NCBI GenBank assembly: GCA_963662175.1
Contig: OY759214.1
Coordinates: forward strand, 13,454,001 to 13,518,000
Source: Aradus depressus
Lineage: Eukaryota; Arthropoda; Insecta; Hemiptera; Aradidae
Reading direction: 5' to 3'
Length of the DNA: 64,000 nucleotides
Both the position numbers and the translations under genes were made by a program. Positions 20,648 to 31,079 of this stretch are shown here, piece after piece; the first letter of the stretch is position 1; every line of letters starts with the position of its first letter. The notes under the pieces were generated by a model. It was given only the letters and a program-made list of their open reading frames with translations, made no database searches and was not told the origin of the DNA.

Positions 20648-21358
20648 GGTATCAGTTCAACAATATATTTTTTATTCACTCCACAACTAGTTTCTGCATT
20701 TATATGCCATCATGTGGTGTACCTAAATATAAATAAATCAAACATGAAATTGAGGAAGAACCACTAGAATTGTTTTTGCAGTTCAAGTCAACATTTCACA
20801 ATAAATAAGTAAAAATAAATTATAAACATTTAGGGGTGTTCGAAACTCGGCCGAGGCTTTTAGTTTATTTTATCTGGAAGGTAAAAAAAACTTAAGCACG
20901 CCGCCCTTCGGATGGGACGTTAAGCGAACATCCCGAGCCTGTATGATGTCACGTAATCACTACTTATAGACCCTTACTCTAAGTGAATAAAAATTTAGAA
21001 TAAGCAAAATTTATTAGAACTCCCATATTACAGTCGGGCTCATGTCCACCAGAGGGAAGAAAGAGCGCTCTGATAGTATACGATATGATCTTATAGGTAA
21101 AGCCCGGGCATGAGTCATAATAACTAACTCTATGTTAAGGTTTTTATAATTTTTACATATTCTCGTTGTTCTTTTAAATAATAATAAACATTTTATTACT
21201 TTTTATTATAATTAGATGAATTATAACATACATTTTAGTGATACTTTTTAAAATGTATTTTAACTTTATTGGTTTATGTATGTTTAGATTCACAACGATG
21301 GTTGTTGGTTGCCGAAACTAGTTATTATAAATAAAATATATTGTTGGACTGATACCTC
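20648..21358. repeat. Inverted repeat enclosing a SINE
   Basis: GAGGTATCAG followed by TTCAACAATATATTTTT at about 20648 is the near reverse complement of about 21330-21358. CGAAACTAGTT near the right arm is mirrored by AACTAGTTTCTG near the left. This may be an older element later invaded by the SINE at 20845-21123. Confidence 0.65.
20845..21123 (+). mobile_element. SINE family A, nearly complete, tRNA head missing
   Basis: It starts at TCGGCCGAGGCTTTTAGTTT and contains CCTTCGGATGGGACGTTAAG, GATGTCACGTAATCAC, GGGCTCATGTCCACCAGAG and AAAGCCCGGGCATGAG. The region before CGAGGC is lost. Confidence 0.93.
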
Positions 21359-21440
21359 TTTTTAATTATTTAACAACTAAATTCACTAGATTTTTCTCCC
21401 AAAATAATTTTGAAAAAATCTAAATGAAAAATAAACTTAC

Positions 21441-21686
21441 TTTTCCTGGCGCTAAGGTCCTGTAGAACCTGGGCCTCCGCAACGATCTTCAGCCATTCTT
21501 CTCTATCTTCGACCTGCCGTCTCCATCTTCTCACACCCATCCTTCTGAGGTCGTTCTCCTGCCAACATGAGTGGGGTCTACTTCTTCTCCTTCCTTCCGG
21601 GTGTCCCTCCGGCAATTTGTCTGACTCCATTCTTTGAAAATGTCCCAGCCATCGCTGCCGTCTCTGCTTCACGAAGACCATCAGGC
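21441..21686 (-). pseudogene. LINE reverse-transcriptase C-terminal tail in an exon-like block
   Basis: The minus strand encodes RQRWLGHFQRMESDKLP, then RRRSRP and RRMGVRRWRRQVEDREEW. This is the familiar C-terminal tail of LINE reverse transcriptases (W-L-G-H-x-x-R-M, then R-R-M-G-V-R-x-W). It is bounded by a strong acceptor (T-rich TTTTTCAG, ending at 21687) and a consensus donor GTAAGT at 21440-21435. The block is exactly 246 nt (82 codons), so it could be included without a frame change. It may be a captured or domesticated exon, or a decayed LINE fragment flanked by chance sites. No host gene is visible around it. Confidence 0.6.
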
Positions 21687-21719
21687 CTGAAAAATAAAAC
21701 AATTTCATATTAAACATTT

Positions 21720-22230
21720 TTTTATTTTTTACTAAAGCTAGAATTAACTAAAATAAATAAAATAATCATGGAGGCAAGGTGAGAAGGAAAGAGATGGTAT
21801 TTTCGCTCACCTGATCACCCTAACCTTATTCTCTCTCACTGTCTACTATTTTTCTCCTTTATATTTACTGAAAGTATTTAATATTAACATATTTTCAAAC
21901 TATCGACATCTTCCTGTCAACGCGAGGGGTTACACAGCTAGTAATATAGACTCATAGTTGATTACTTAAGTCTACCTATACTTAATTTTGTATTGAAGGT
22001 TAATAATTATTAATTAAAAGTACAATAAGGGTGAGAGGCCTTGGGAGTGGCCTCAGTCCAGGAGTCACTCCGGGGTTGATTGCTTCTGTTCATTGAGCAG
22101 ATCATTAGAGGCAATGGAGGATTCAAAAACATTTAACAAGGACACAATTTTCAGCTTCAATACAAGTTCAAAGCCTCAAATCTAATATTTTTCTCATCGG
22201 CTCTCTTAAAAAACAACCGCAATTTTTCCA
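21720..22230. other. Intergenic sequence, no gene
   Basis: A less AT-rich block at 22028-22120 (GGCCTTGGGAGTGGCCTCAG) may belong to an unknown repeat. No coding frame is supported. Confidence 0.35.
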
Positions 22231-22231
22231 G

Positions 22232-22760
22232 CTATATGAAATATTCGATACGAAGTTTTCAACGGATTTTCATGTTTCTTGAGCTCCTGATTCCATTTTT
22301 AAAAAAGTTCTATCTGTCAGTGTATGTGTCTGTGAACACGATAACTCCGGATAAAATTAATGTTTTAACCTGAAATTTTATATGTTTATCGAGAATGCTC
22401 TAAGGACAACATCTATATATTTTCAGCCAAATCGGGCAAAGGAAATAAAGAGAGGGTTTAAGGCGGAGTCTTAACACAAAAACTCTAATAACTGCCGCTG
22501 TAATCAATGTTTTCATATGTAGATTTACAACCACATAAGGACAACACATAGCCTTTTTCCGTGGAATCGGCCGAAAGGAAGAGCAGGATCAGAGGCGAGC
22601 TCAAATTATGAAACGAATAACTGCCGATGTAATAAATATATCGACGTGATATTTTATATTTAAATTCAAAACCCCATAAGAATGGCACCTATCAATTTTC
22701 TACGAAATTGGTCGAAGGGAAGAGAGGGCAGAGAAGGAAGACGATTCAATTTTTTTCTTT
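22232..22760 (+). repeat. Family B copy
   Basis: Contains in order ATATTCGATACGAAGTTTTC, GCTCCTGATTCC, AGCCAAATCGGGC, AACTCTAATAACTGCCG and internal duplicate modules. It is interrupted near 22760 and resumes at about 23020-23215 after a second SINE, ending GATTCACTGACG. Confidence 0.7.
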
Positions 22761-22794
22761 TATATCGCCCACCTTTACGGATATTTTTTCCTTT

Positions 22795-23008
22795 CGGCTG
22801 TTAGATGTCGGAGGAGTGTAGCCCATTATTATTTTGGCACCACAGGGGCTGCATTACCGGGGTTATTTACAAACATCCATGGCCCCCCGGAAGAGAAGTT
22901 TTATCTAAGAATAAAACTCTCCCCCGGACGGGATTCGAACCCGCACCCGTGGTGAGTCCATGTAACCAAAGCTCTACGCTCTAGCCCACACAGCCACCAC
23001 AGCCCCAA
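22795..23008 (-). mobile_element. Second tRNA-derived SINE (family C)
   Basis: On the minus strand a GGGCTAGAGCG A-box-like stretch is followed by GGTTCGAATCCCG, a perfect B box (22929-22942). The body differs from SINE family A. It interrupts a family B copy. Target duplications were not established. Confidence 0.8.
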
Positions 23009-23232
23009 GAGTGTCGGAGACGACTCAATTAGCCTAATAACTACCGATGTAATGAATGTATCGATACACAATTTAGTATGAGGATTCAGAAGACATTATA
23101 TATGTCAAGTATTGAGTATTACCTACCCCAATCGGTAGATTAACTTTGGAGTGAGAGCGAAAACGTAATTGATTAATTTGTGCTGGACAATGTAACAGGT
23201 GATTCACTGACGATTTATAAAAAAATATTATA

Positions 23233-23576
23233 GGTTAGGTTAGGTTTTATGACTCATGCCCGGGCTTTAACTACGAGGTCATATCGCCTACTACCAGAGC
23301 GCTCTTTTGTCACTCTGGTGGACATGAGCCCGACTCTACTATGGGAGTCCTAAATTTTGCCTACCCTAAATTTTTATTCACCTAGGGCAGGGGTCTTTAA
23401 CGAGTACCTGACATCGTACAGGCTCGGGACCATCGCTTAACGTCCCATCCGAAGTACGGCGTGCTTAAGTTTATTTTACCTCCCAGATAAAATAAACTAA
23501 GGGCCTCGGTTGGGTTTCAAACTCACGCTCTTGAACTCAGAAGACAAGCACGCATACCACTGAGCTACTGGCGCCC
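23233..23576 (-). mobile_element. SINE family A, complete
   Basis: Complete minus-strand copy from the tail (GGTTAGGTTAGG on the plus strand) to the tRNA head (complement of TAGCTCAGTGG near 23560). It is very close in sequence to the SINE at 2945-3293. A possible duplication AATATTATA lies at 23224 and 23596, but the right copy is about 20 bp away from the head. Confidence 0.93.
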
Positions 23577-23779
23577 CCAATAATTAACGCCTTCTAATAT
23601 TATATATTTTTATTTATTCAAATTTAGTTTCGTAATAAGAGTTCATAGTAGTGTGGACTCACCAACAATTTTTTTACATGTAAAACCGGTCCCTGTTAAA
23701 TTCTTTCAAGATGTGTCATAGTTGGTATATAATCTAAGGGGTTAGTTCCTCCAGTAAATATATATATATGGAATATATA

Positions 23780-23935
23780 TATATACATGGAATTTAGTAT
23801 GAAGATTCAAAGTCCCGGAGTAAGAGACCTTTTGATTTACAACCAAAATGGTAAATTGGTTTCAGAGCGAGAGAGAAAACTTAAATGACTTTCTGGTGAA
23901 GTACATTGTCGAAGATTCACCCACGACTTATTTTA
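23780..23935 (+). repeat. Family B fragment, 3' end
   Basis: Contains AATTTAGTATGAAGATTCA and the end GAAGTACATTGTCGAAGATT. It is preceded by an ATATATAT microsatellite (23757-23785). The frame at 23917-24114 has no domain. Confidence 0.6.
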
Positions 23936-24218
23936 ACGTAAACCCGATGAATGAAGTGGACAGTTGTGAGGCCCCATAGAGGAGCAATGACCCCCCCTCC
24001 CTCGCCTTCAGTCATCAAAGGAGCGTCACCGTCAGTCATCTCTCGGGGTTTCATAGACCTCTGAAAATAACTTGGGAGGGTGTCCTCCCACGTAGGGGCC
24101 ATGCCCAATATCATACATCGTGCCTAGAGAAAATTTAAACAATTTTTTTTTTTTTTTTTTCGGTGTTACCTACTCGGTTTAAACATTAAATCGTTAATTA
24201 AAAAAAAAAAAAAAAAAA

Positions 24219-24785
24219 AGTGAATCACAGACAATTTACTTCTCCAGTACAAATTATTCAATTAAGTTTTCGCTCTCCCACAAAAATCAATCGAAAGCTT
24301 AACCTAAAAATCAATAGTGACTTACCGTCTCCTTATTTTCTGTTCCATTGGGAAAAAAAGGAACTTTTTATTGTTCAAATTTTTCTCTCATTGCAAAAAT
24401 ATATTTTAAAAAATTGGTCGCTGAATCACCGGCAATGTACTTCCCCAGCATGTCTTCGCCCTCCCTCCAAAATGTATCGACTGTTCGGCCTAAAAATCGA
24501 GGCTTTTGAACCCTCATACTAAATTTTTTGTCGTTCATTTCATTACATCGGCAGTTATTAGGGTTTTTGTGTTAAACCCCTGAATATCAATAGTTGTCGT
24601 CTTTAAGGGGGTTTTGGCTACATATATAAAATTGTGTTTCGATACATTCACTCTATCAGCAGTTATCGAGTTCACAGACATATAGACGATTCTATTTTTG
24701 TTTTTTTTGAACAGGACAAACAAGAAATTTCGGTGATAACTCAACATCAAATTTCTGATCGATTACATGACTGTATCTTCATCAT
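24219..24785 (-). repeat. Two abutting family B copies, inverted
   Basis: One copy begins GTGAATCACAGACAATTTAC at about 24221 and another begins GCTGAATCACCGGCAATGTA at about 24420, both on the minus strand. A T run (24146-24163) and an A run (24200-24218) lie just to the left. The frames across them are not genes. Confidence 0.65.
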
Positions 24786-24877
24786 GCATTAAATAAAAAA
24801 TATGTTTGGAATAAAAGTATCTTTCATATTGATTCTATTATTAACTTATTCATGTAGGATCAACAGTAACTGTTAAG

Positions 24878-24907
24878 AGCACCGGTAGCTCAGTGGTTTG
24901 CGTTATT
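24878..24907 (+). mobile_element. SINE family A, 5' fragment (A box only)
   Basis: AGCACCGGTAGCTCAGTGGT matches the SINE head and then stops abruptly. Confidence 0.6.
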
Positions 24908-25149
24908 TATTTATACCTACTAGCATAGCTTGTAATATGCTGAACTAGTAAAATAAAATAATAATAAAAATATAACTTTAAATTAAAATTTAAATAATAT
25001 TTTCATGCTAATTACTGTATCTTCATCATTCACGAGTTTCAGACGTGGGCATAAGTGGTTACCAGATGGCAAACTCCCGTGTTTACATAAGTGCCTTTCA
25101 TGACGACAAAATGTAGTTTACGTAGGAGAGGGTTGTTGACGGTCGGGTT

Positions 25150-25500
25150 ACCGCTTTCTGTCCAAAACTTGGGAGTCCTTATACTACATAAATATCGATA
25201 CATTAATTTCATCGGTTTTATAGAGTTTTTTTTTTGTTGTATTCCCTTCTGATTCCCCATTCCCTTCGGCCAATTCCGCTGAAAATTCATTGTTGTCGTC
25301 CATATGGGATTCTGAATGCACATATAAAATTTCGTGTCTATAATATATATTTTGATCATTGTATTGGGAGTTTATAGTGTTCACACACACACACACACAC
25401 AAACAAACAGGACATTTTTGAATCAGGAGGTTGGAAAAAATGAAATTTATGTGTGGAAAAATCGACAACGTAATATACTTTGCACAGTTGTGAAAGTAAA
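25150..25500 (-). repeat. Decayed family B copy, with an (AC)n microsatellite
   Basis: Modules ATCGATACATTAATTTCATC, GGCCAATTCCGCTG and TAAAATTTCGTGTCTA are recognisable in inverted order. (AC)n lies at 25381-25400. The four overlapping frames here are not genes. Confidence 0.5.
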
Positions 25501-25698
25501 ATTAGTTATAATCGTAATGACGTTAACTTTTATATAAAAAGCGCCACAATTGAGCCAACCATTTATCAAGATCAGTAAGTAACTGTCTCCTTGTTTCAAT
25601 TAAAATGATGTTTGCAATAGTTTTACTCACAGGAGGACACAACTGTAGATTTTCACAAAAACTAATTATAGGTATATTTTTGAAAAACTCATTTTTAT

Positions 25699-26545
25699 TT
25701 CCCCAGCTATACAAAGTATGGGGGAAATAATGTTATCGGTCAGAAATTAGATGTTGCGTTTTCCTCGCAATTTCTTGTTTTATCTCATTTCAAAAATGAA
25801 AAAGCAATGTTTACGTGTGTCTCTGAAGACGATAACTCCCGATTGATATGTGTATCGAGAACATCGTAATGATTTAATGATTTCCAGCCAAATCGGCGAA
25901 TGGAAACGGGGAGACTAAGGAAGAAGCTTAACACACAAACTCTAATAACTGGCCTTGTAATGAAAATATCGACACGAAATTTCATATGTAGATTCACAAC
26001 CACATAAGGACAACACATAGTATTTTTCCGCGGAATGGGTCGAAGGGAAGTGTGGGATCAGAGGGAGGACTCGTCTTTAAAACCCCAATAATTGCTGTTG
26101 TAATGAAAGTATCGACACAAAATTTCATATGTAGATTCACAACCACATAAGGACAACACATAGTATTTTTCCGCGGAATCGGTCGAAGGGAAGTGTGGGA
26201 TCAGAGGGAGGACTCGACTTCAAAACACCAATAATTACTGTTGTAATGAAAATATCGACACAAAATTTCATATGTAGATTCACAACCACATAAGGACAAC
26301 ACATAGTATTTTTCCGCGGAATTGGTCGAAGGGAAGTGCGAGATCAGAGGAAGGACTCGTCTTCAAAACACCAATAATTGATGTAATGAATGTATCGATA
26401 AACAATTTACTATGAAGATTCAGAAGCCCCTATGTAAGTCAACTTTCAATTTTTAGCACAAACGGTCGATGGGTTTTGGAAGAGTTAGCAAAACTTTAAT
26501 TGGTTGATTCGTGCTGCGGAATATGGCCGATGAGAGACTAACGAC
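25699..26545 (+). repeat. Family B copy with an internal tandem triplication
   Basis: It starts TTTCCCCAGCTATACAAAGT and ends with GCTGCGGAATATGGCCGATG. Within it a 143-bp unit is repeated about three times (starts near 25978, 26121 and 26264), each with ACACATAGTATTTTTCCGCG and GGTCGAAGGGAAGTG. The copy is longer than others because of this expansion. Confidence 0.8.
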
Positions 26546-26800
26546 TTTTTTTTAAATCTTATATTTTTATTTATTCAAATATAGTTTTGTAATTTATTTA
26601 AATGGGAATGACTGAGTGAGAGTGTGAGGAAACATTTGTGAGAGGTTGACAATGGAAGATGGAAGAGATCCCTGATACACAGATAAGGGAGGCGTCTCTG
26701 ATAAAGATGAGAGTGCAGTCAGATGAGGTCGATGACATCTTTCCTCCACTCTTCATACCTCCCACTTCTAAATGTTTACTACAGTTTATCTGTAAAGTTT

Positions 26801-27354
26801 ACTTCCCCAGAGCTACATCAAGTATAGACGAAGTTATGTAATCGGTCAGAAATTCGATGTTGCTTTTTCAACGAAATTTCATGTTTTGTATGTCACGGGC
26901 TCCTGATTCCAAAAATGAAGAAAAAAACATTTCGATAACCCCAGAAATACAATTTCGACACGAAATTGTATATGTGTTACCAGAATCCTCCATTGAATTT
27001 CAGCCAAATCGGCCAAAGAGGAGAGAGTGGGATTAGGGGAAGGCTTGATACAAAAACTCTAATAACTGCCGTTGTATTCAATGTATTGACGGGAAATTAT
27101 ATATATATATATATATATATATTTTAAATCAAAACCCCATTAGGATGACACCTATTAATTTTTCGCGAAATCGGTCGAAGGGAAGGGGGATCAATGTAAT
27201 GAATGTATCGATACACAATTTAGTATGAGGATTCAGAAGCCACCATTTTAAGAAAAATATTGAGTTTTATCCCAAACGGTGAATTGACTTTGAATGGAGA
27301 GCGAAAACGTAGTTTATTAATTCGTGCTGGGAAAGTACACAGCCGGTAATTCGC
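26801..27354 (+). repeat. Family B copy, most complete
   Basis: About 554 bp from ACTTCCCCAGAGCTACATCA to GTACACAGCCGGTAATTCGC. The ends are partly complementary (ACTTCCCCAG against CTGGGAAAGT). It carries an (AT)n run near 27103-27122. No coding frame is recognised, so this is either a non-autonomous DNA element or the non-coding part of a larger element. Confidence 0.7.
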
Positions 27355-27386
27355 AACTTAGAAAACGTCAGAATATCTACATAAGG

Positions 27387-27963
27387 CTACGGTTACTGTG
27401 CATGCGAATTCGGACGAAAATGTGTTCGGACGAGTACGTCCGAAATCCTCGTCAGAACAAGGAGGTTACACTGTGCGCGTTTTCTGATATTCTGATAGTC
27501 AGTACGTTTCTGCCGCCCAGCAAAGATGGACGAACTTGATGAATTTTATTTTCTTGAAAGTCCGTTAATGAAGTTATTGTTGTTAATTGGTGGAAAACTG
27601 GAATTTTTTAGTAGAGACGACAAAGGAGAGTTTAAAATGTTATTTCGAGAATTGTGAGACCAACCGGAAAAGTTTTTCGAGTATTTCAGGATGAGACCAG
27701 CAACATTTAAATACATACTGAAGGAGATAGAAGAAAGCATAAAAAAGTTCACCAATTTTCGTGAATGTATTTCGGCAAAACGGCACGATAACACCCAAAA
27801 CAGACACAGATCGCACGAAACTTGTTTGGACACTCAACTGGTTCTGACGACGTCTTGCATGTTCTGACGTGTTCGTCGCTGCCAGTGTAAACACTCTCAT
27901 TGAAAAACAGGCGTTTGTTTGTTCGGACGAATTCGTCAGAACTCGCATCCATAGTAACCGTAG
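27387..27963 (+). mobile_element. PIF/Harbinger-like DNA transposon relic, 577 bp
   Basis: Imperfect terminal inverted repeats of about 30 bp start CTACGGTTACTGTGCATGCG at 27387 and end in the near-complement at 27963. Several TTCGGACGA-type subterminal copies occur at both ends. The interior holds part of a Harbinger-like transposase. The expected 3-bp target duplication could not be assigned. Confidence 0.75.
27525..27795 (+). pseudogene. Harbinger-like transposase, N-terminal fragment
   Basis: From an ATG at about 27527 the frame reads about 43 codons to a TGA near 27656, then continues in frame with EKFFEYFRMRPATFKYILKE and FTNFRECISAKR. The F-R-M-x-P-x-T-F and N-x-R-x-x-I-S stretches resemble the segment before the DDE domain of HARBI1-type transposases. 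The DDE domain is absent. The opposite-strand frames here are shadows. Confidence 0.65.
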
Positions 27964-27984
27964 GGTTATTGTTTTTTTACAGCT

Positions 27985-28330
27985 GAGGGCGCCGGTAGCT
28001 CAGTGGTATGCGTGCTTGACTTCTGAGCTCAAGAACGTAGGTTCGTAACCCAACCGAGGCCCTTAGTTTATTTTATCTGGGAGGTAAAATAAACTTAAGC
28101 ACGCCGTCCTTCGGATGGGACGTTAAGCGATGGTCCCGAGCCTGTACGATGTCAGGTACTCGTTAAAGACCCCTACCCTAGGTGAATAAAAATTTAGGGT
28201 AGGCAAAATTTAGGACTCCCATAGTAGAGTCGGGCTCATGTTCACCAGAGTGACGAAAGAGCGCTCTGGTAGTAGGCGATACGACCTCGTAGTTAAAGCC
28301 CGGGCATGAGTCATAAAACCTAACCTAACC
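27985..28330 (+). mobile_element. SINE family A, complete, reference copy
   Basis: Flanked by the 12-bp duplication TTTTTTACAGCT (27973-27984 and 28331-28342). A box TAGCTCAGTGG at 27996-28006 and B box GGTTCGTAACC at 28040-28050. The body runs CCTTCGGATGGGACGTTAAG, GATGTCAGGTACTCG, GGGTAGGCAAAATTTAGGAC and AAAGCCCGGGCATGAGTCAT. The 3' tail is AACCTAACCTAACC. The body resembles the conserved central domains of widely shared animal SINE groups (possibly the Nin-DC type), which is inference. Confidence 0.96.
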
Positions 28331-28566
28331 TTTTTTACAGCTAAACCTTCCAGCTGTTGTCTGAAATTGTAGCATTTAAGTTTAAAAATACAAAGCTAAA
28401 CATAATAATAAGAAACGTTTAATGTTATGTTATCGAACTGGCAGGTGCCTGGAATCGACAGTGAATGATAATTAATGAAAATCAGTCAATTTTGTGTCTT
28501 AAATAAGAATAAAATTCATAAATAGATCAATTCTCTAATTATGATTCTATTTTCCTATTTTGATGT

Positions 28567-28742
28567 TATTGTGACTCATTCTCAGGCCTTAAAGAGGTCA
28601 TGTCACCTACATGAGCCCGACTCTACTATGTGAATTCTAAATTTTTCACTACCCTAAATTTTTATAGGGCAGGCGTCTTTAAGGACATTGTTTCAAACCC
28701 TCGATTTTGAGCTCAGTAAGGAAGCAGGCTACCACGCACTCA
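28567..28742 (-). mobile_element. SINE family A, internally deleted and degraded
   Basis: Reverse complement of the SINE with gaps. GTGACTCATTCTCAGGCCTT, GAGCCCGACTCTACTATG and the head region TTGAGCTCAG remain; much of the middle is missing. Confidence 0.8.
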
Positions 28743-29285
28743 GTTGATTTGTATCTACTTTAAAAAATCAATTATTAACCTTATCGATGCGGTATAAGAT
28801 ATTTGCACACTCGCACACATCCTTGTTATGCCACTAAGACAAACTGTTCAATTTTAGTTCACTGACCCTCCTTCACAGATATACATTTTTGTATTATTTC
28901 AAAACAAATTGTAATTTTACATTAAGTTATCTTAAAACATTGACGACATGGGAAATGTTCTGAGGTTGTTGCCCTTGTAGCTAAAATTAGTTCGGAAGAG
29001 TTGTCAAATCTGAAAAACATACAACTGATGGAAACACGAGGACATCGACCAGATAATAGGAACAACAGTATCAGGTAAAAATGTCGAGTTAACGTCCGGT
29101 TATCGGGAAAATGATAAGGAGCTCCGTTCTTCTTAAGCCTTTAAATAAAAATAATGATAAATAATTATATCTACATTAATTCAAGTTCTTCATTTTGAAT
29201 ATTATGTGTAGTATAAATTTAGGGACCAGGTCTGGACAGCATTGATGAGACACACAGGTTTGATTTAATTCAGAGTTAGATAAAA
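28743..29285. other. Intergenic sequence, no gene
   Basis: Nothing recognised on either strand. Confidence 0.4.
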
Positions 29286-29287
29286 AA

Positions 29288-29391
29288 AAAGAACTTGTTT
29301 AACTATTATATTGTCTAATTCCATAAAAATATACACTATATGTATATATTTTTATGGAATTAGGCAACATAAAAGTTAAACATGTTTTTTG
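29288..29391. repeat. Hairpin of about 50-bp arms
   Basis: TCTAATTCCATAAAAATATA at about 29314 pairs with TATATTTTTATGGAATTAGG at about 29345, and the pairing extends on both sides. Confidence 0.85.
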
Positions 29392-29559
29392 TTATTATTT
29401 ATTTTACTAGCAGTTATACCCGGCGTTGCCCGGGGAACTTTGATTTTTGTCCCAATATCTTCTATAACGCTATTCAGTTCCTCGACAGTACATTCATGAT
29501 GTTATAATTTTCAATTATTCATACGGAATAAGGCTTATAGTCATTCAGCTGTTGTAACG

Positions 29560-31005
29560 CTAGTAAGTTTTTAGGACTCCTGGGCACCACAGCTAGTATG
29601 CGCCTTTCAACGGCGGAAGCCACACCTAGTGAATACTTAGCATCGCTGGACGTCATAGTCAGTGCGTACTTAAGAACGTTTGTGACCACAGCTAGTATGT
29701 GGCTTGCAACGCTGAGCACCACAGCTAGTACGTAGTTGGGAACGCTGGGCATCACAGCTATTAAGTGCCTTGCAACAGCGGACCCCACAGCTAGTACGTA
29801 GTTAAATACGCTGGGCATTACAGTTAGTAAGTGCTTTGCAACAGCGAACTTCACAGCTAGTACATAGTTAGGAACGCTGGGCACTACAGCTAGTAAATGC
29901 CTTGCAACAACGGACCCCACAGCTAGTACGATATTAGGAACCCTGGGCATCACAGCTAGTATGCTTTTGCAACGACGGACCCCACAGCTAGTACGTTTTT
30001 AGGAACGCTGGGCCCTACAGGTAGTAGGTGCCTTGCAACTGCGGACCCCACAGATAGTATGTAGTTAGAACCACAGGGCATCACAGCTAGTATGAGTTTT
30101 GCAACGGTGGACCCCACAGCTAGTACCTACGTAGTTAAATACGCTGGGCCACACTGCTAGCGCCTTGCAACAGCGGACCCCACAGCTAGTATGTAGTTAA
30201 ATACGCTGGGCACTACAGCTAGTAAATGCCTTGCAACAACGAACCCCACAGCTAGTACGTAGTTAGGAACGCTGGTCACCACAGCTAGTATGTGCCTCGC
30301 AACAGCGGACCCCACAGCTAGTACGAAGTTAGGAACGCTGGGCATCACAGCTATTAAGTGCCTTGCAACAGCGGACCCCACTGCTAGTACGTAGTTAAAT
30401 ACGCTGGCCATTACAGTTAGTAAGTGCTTTGCAACAGCGAACTTCACAGCTAGTACATAGTTAGGAACGCTGGGCACTACAGCTAGTAAATGCCTTGCAA
30501 CAACGGACCCCACAGCTGGTACGATATTAGGAACCCTGGGCATCACAGCTAGTATGCTTTTGCAACGACGGACCCCACAGTTAGTACGTTTTTAGGAACG
30601 CTGGGCTCTACAGGTAGTAGGTGCCTTGCAACTGCGGACCCCACAGATAGTATGTAGTTAGAACCACAGGGCATCACAGCTAGTATGAGTTTTGCAACGG
30701 TGGACCCCACAGCTAGTACCTACGTAGTTAAATACGCTGGGCCACACTGCTAGCGCCTTGCAACAGCAGACCCCACAGCTAGTACGTAATTAGGAACGCT
30801 GGGCATCACAGCTAGTAAATGTCTTGTAGGTGCCTTGCAACAGCGAACCCCACAGCCAGTACATAGTTAGGAACGCTGGGGCTGAGCACTACAGCTAGTA
30901 AGTGCCTTGCAAAAGCGGACCCCATAGCTAGTACGATATTAGGAACGCTGGACATCACAGCTAGTAAATGTCTTGCAACAGTGAACCCCACAGCGAATAC
31001 ATAGT
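29560..31005. repeat. 66-bp minisatellite in element D, left copy
   Basis: The unit reads CTTGCAACAGCGGACCCCAC, AGCTAGTACGTAGTTAGGAA, then CGCTGGGCATCACAGCTAGT. CACAGCTAGTA occurs twice per unit, suggesting an older 33-bp unit. Since 66 is divisible by three, the minus strand gives long open frames of a 22-residue repeat (for example AVGSAVARHLLAVVPSVPNY), up to 210 codons in the right copy. Coding function is not supported. Confidence 0.9.
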
Positions 31006-31079
31006 TACTACTACTACTACATGTGAAATTCATGACAATCCGATTCATGACAATACGATCAACCGTTAATGAGCTAGCT

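Noticed and set aside
27546..27952. Minus-strand frames of 67-102 codons
   Set aside because: They are shadows of the Harbinger transposase fragment, which lies on the plus strand.
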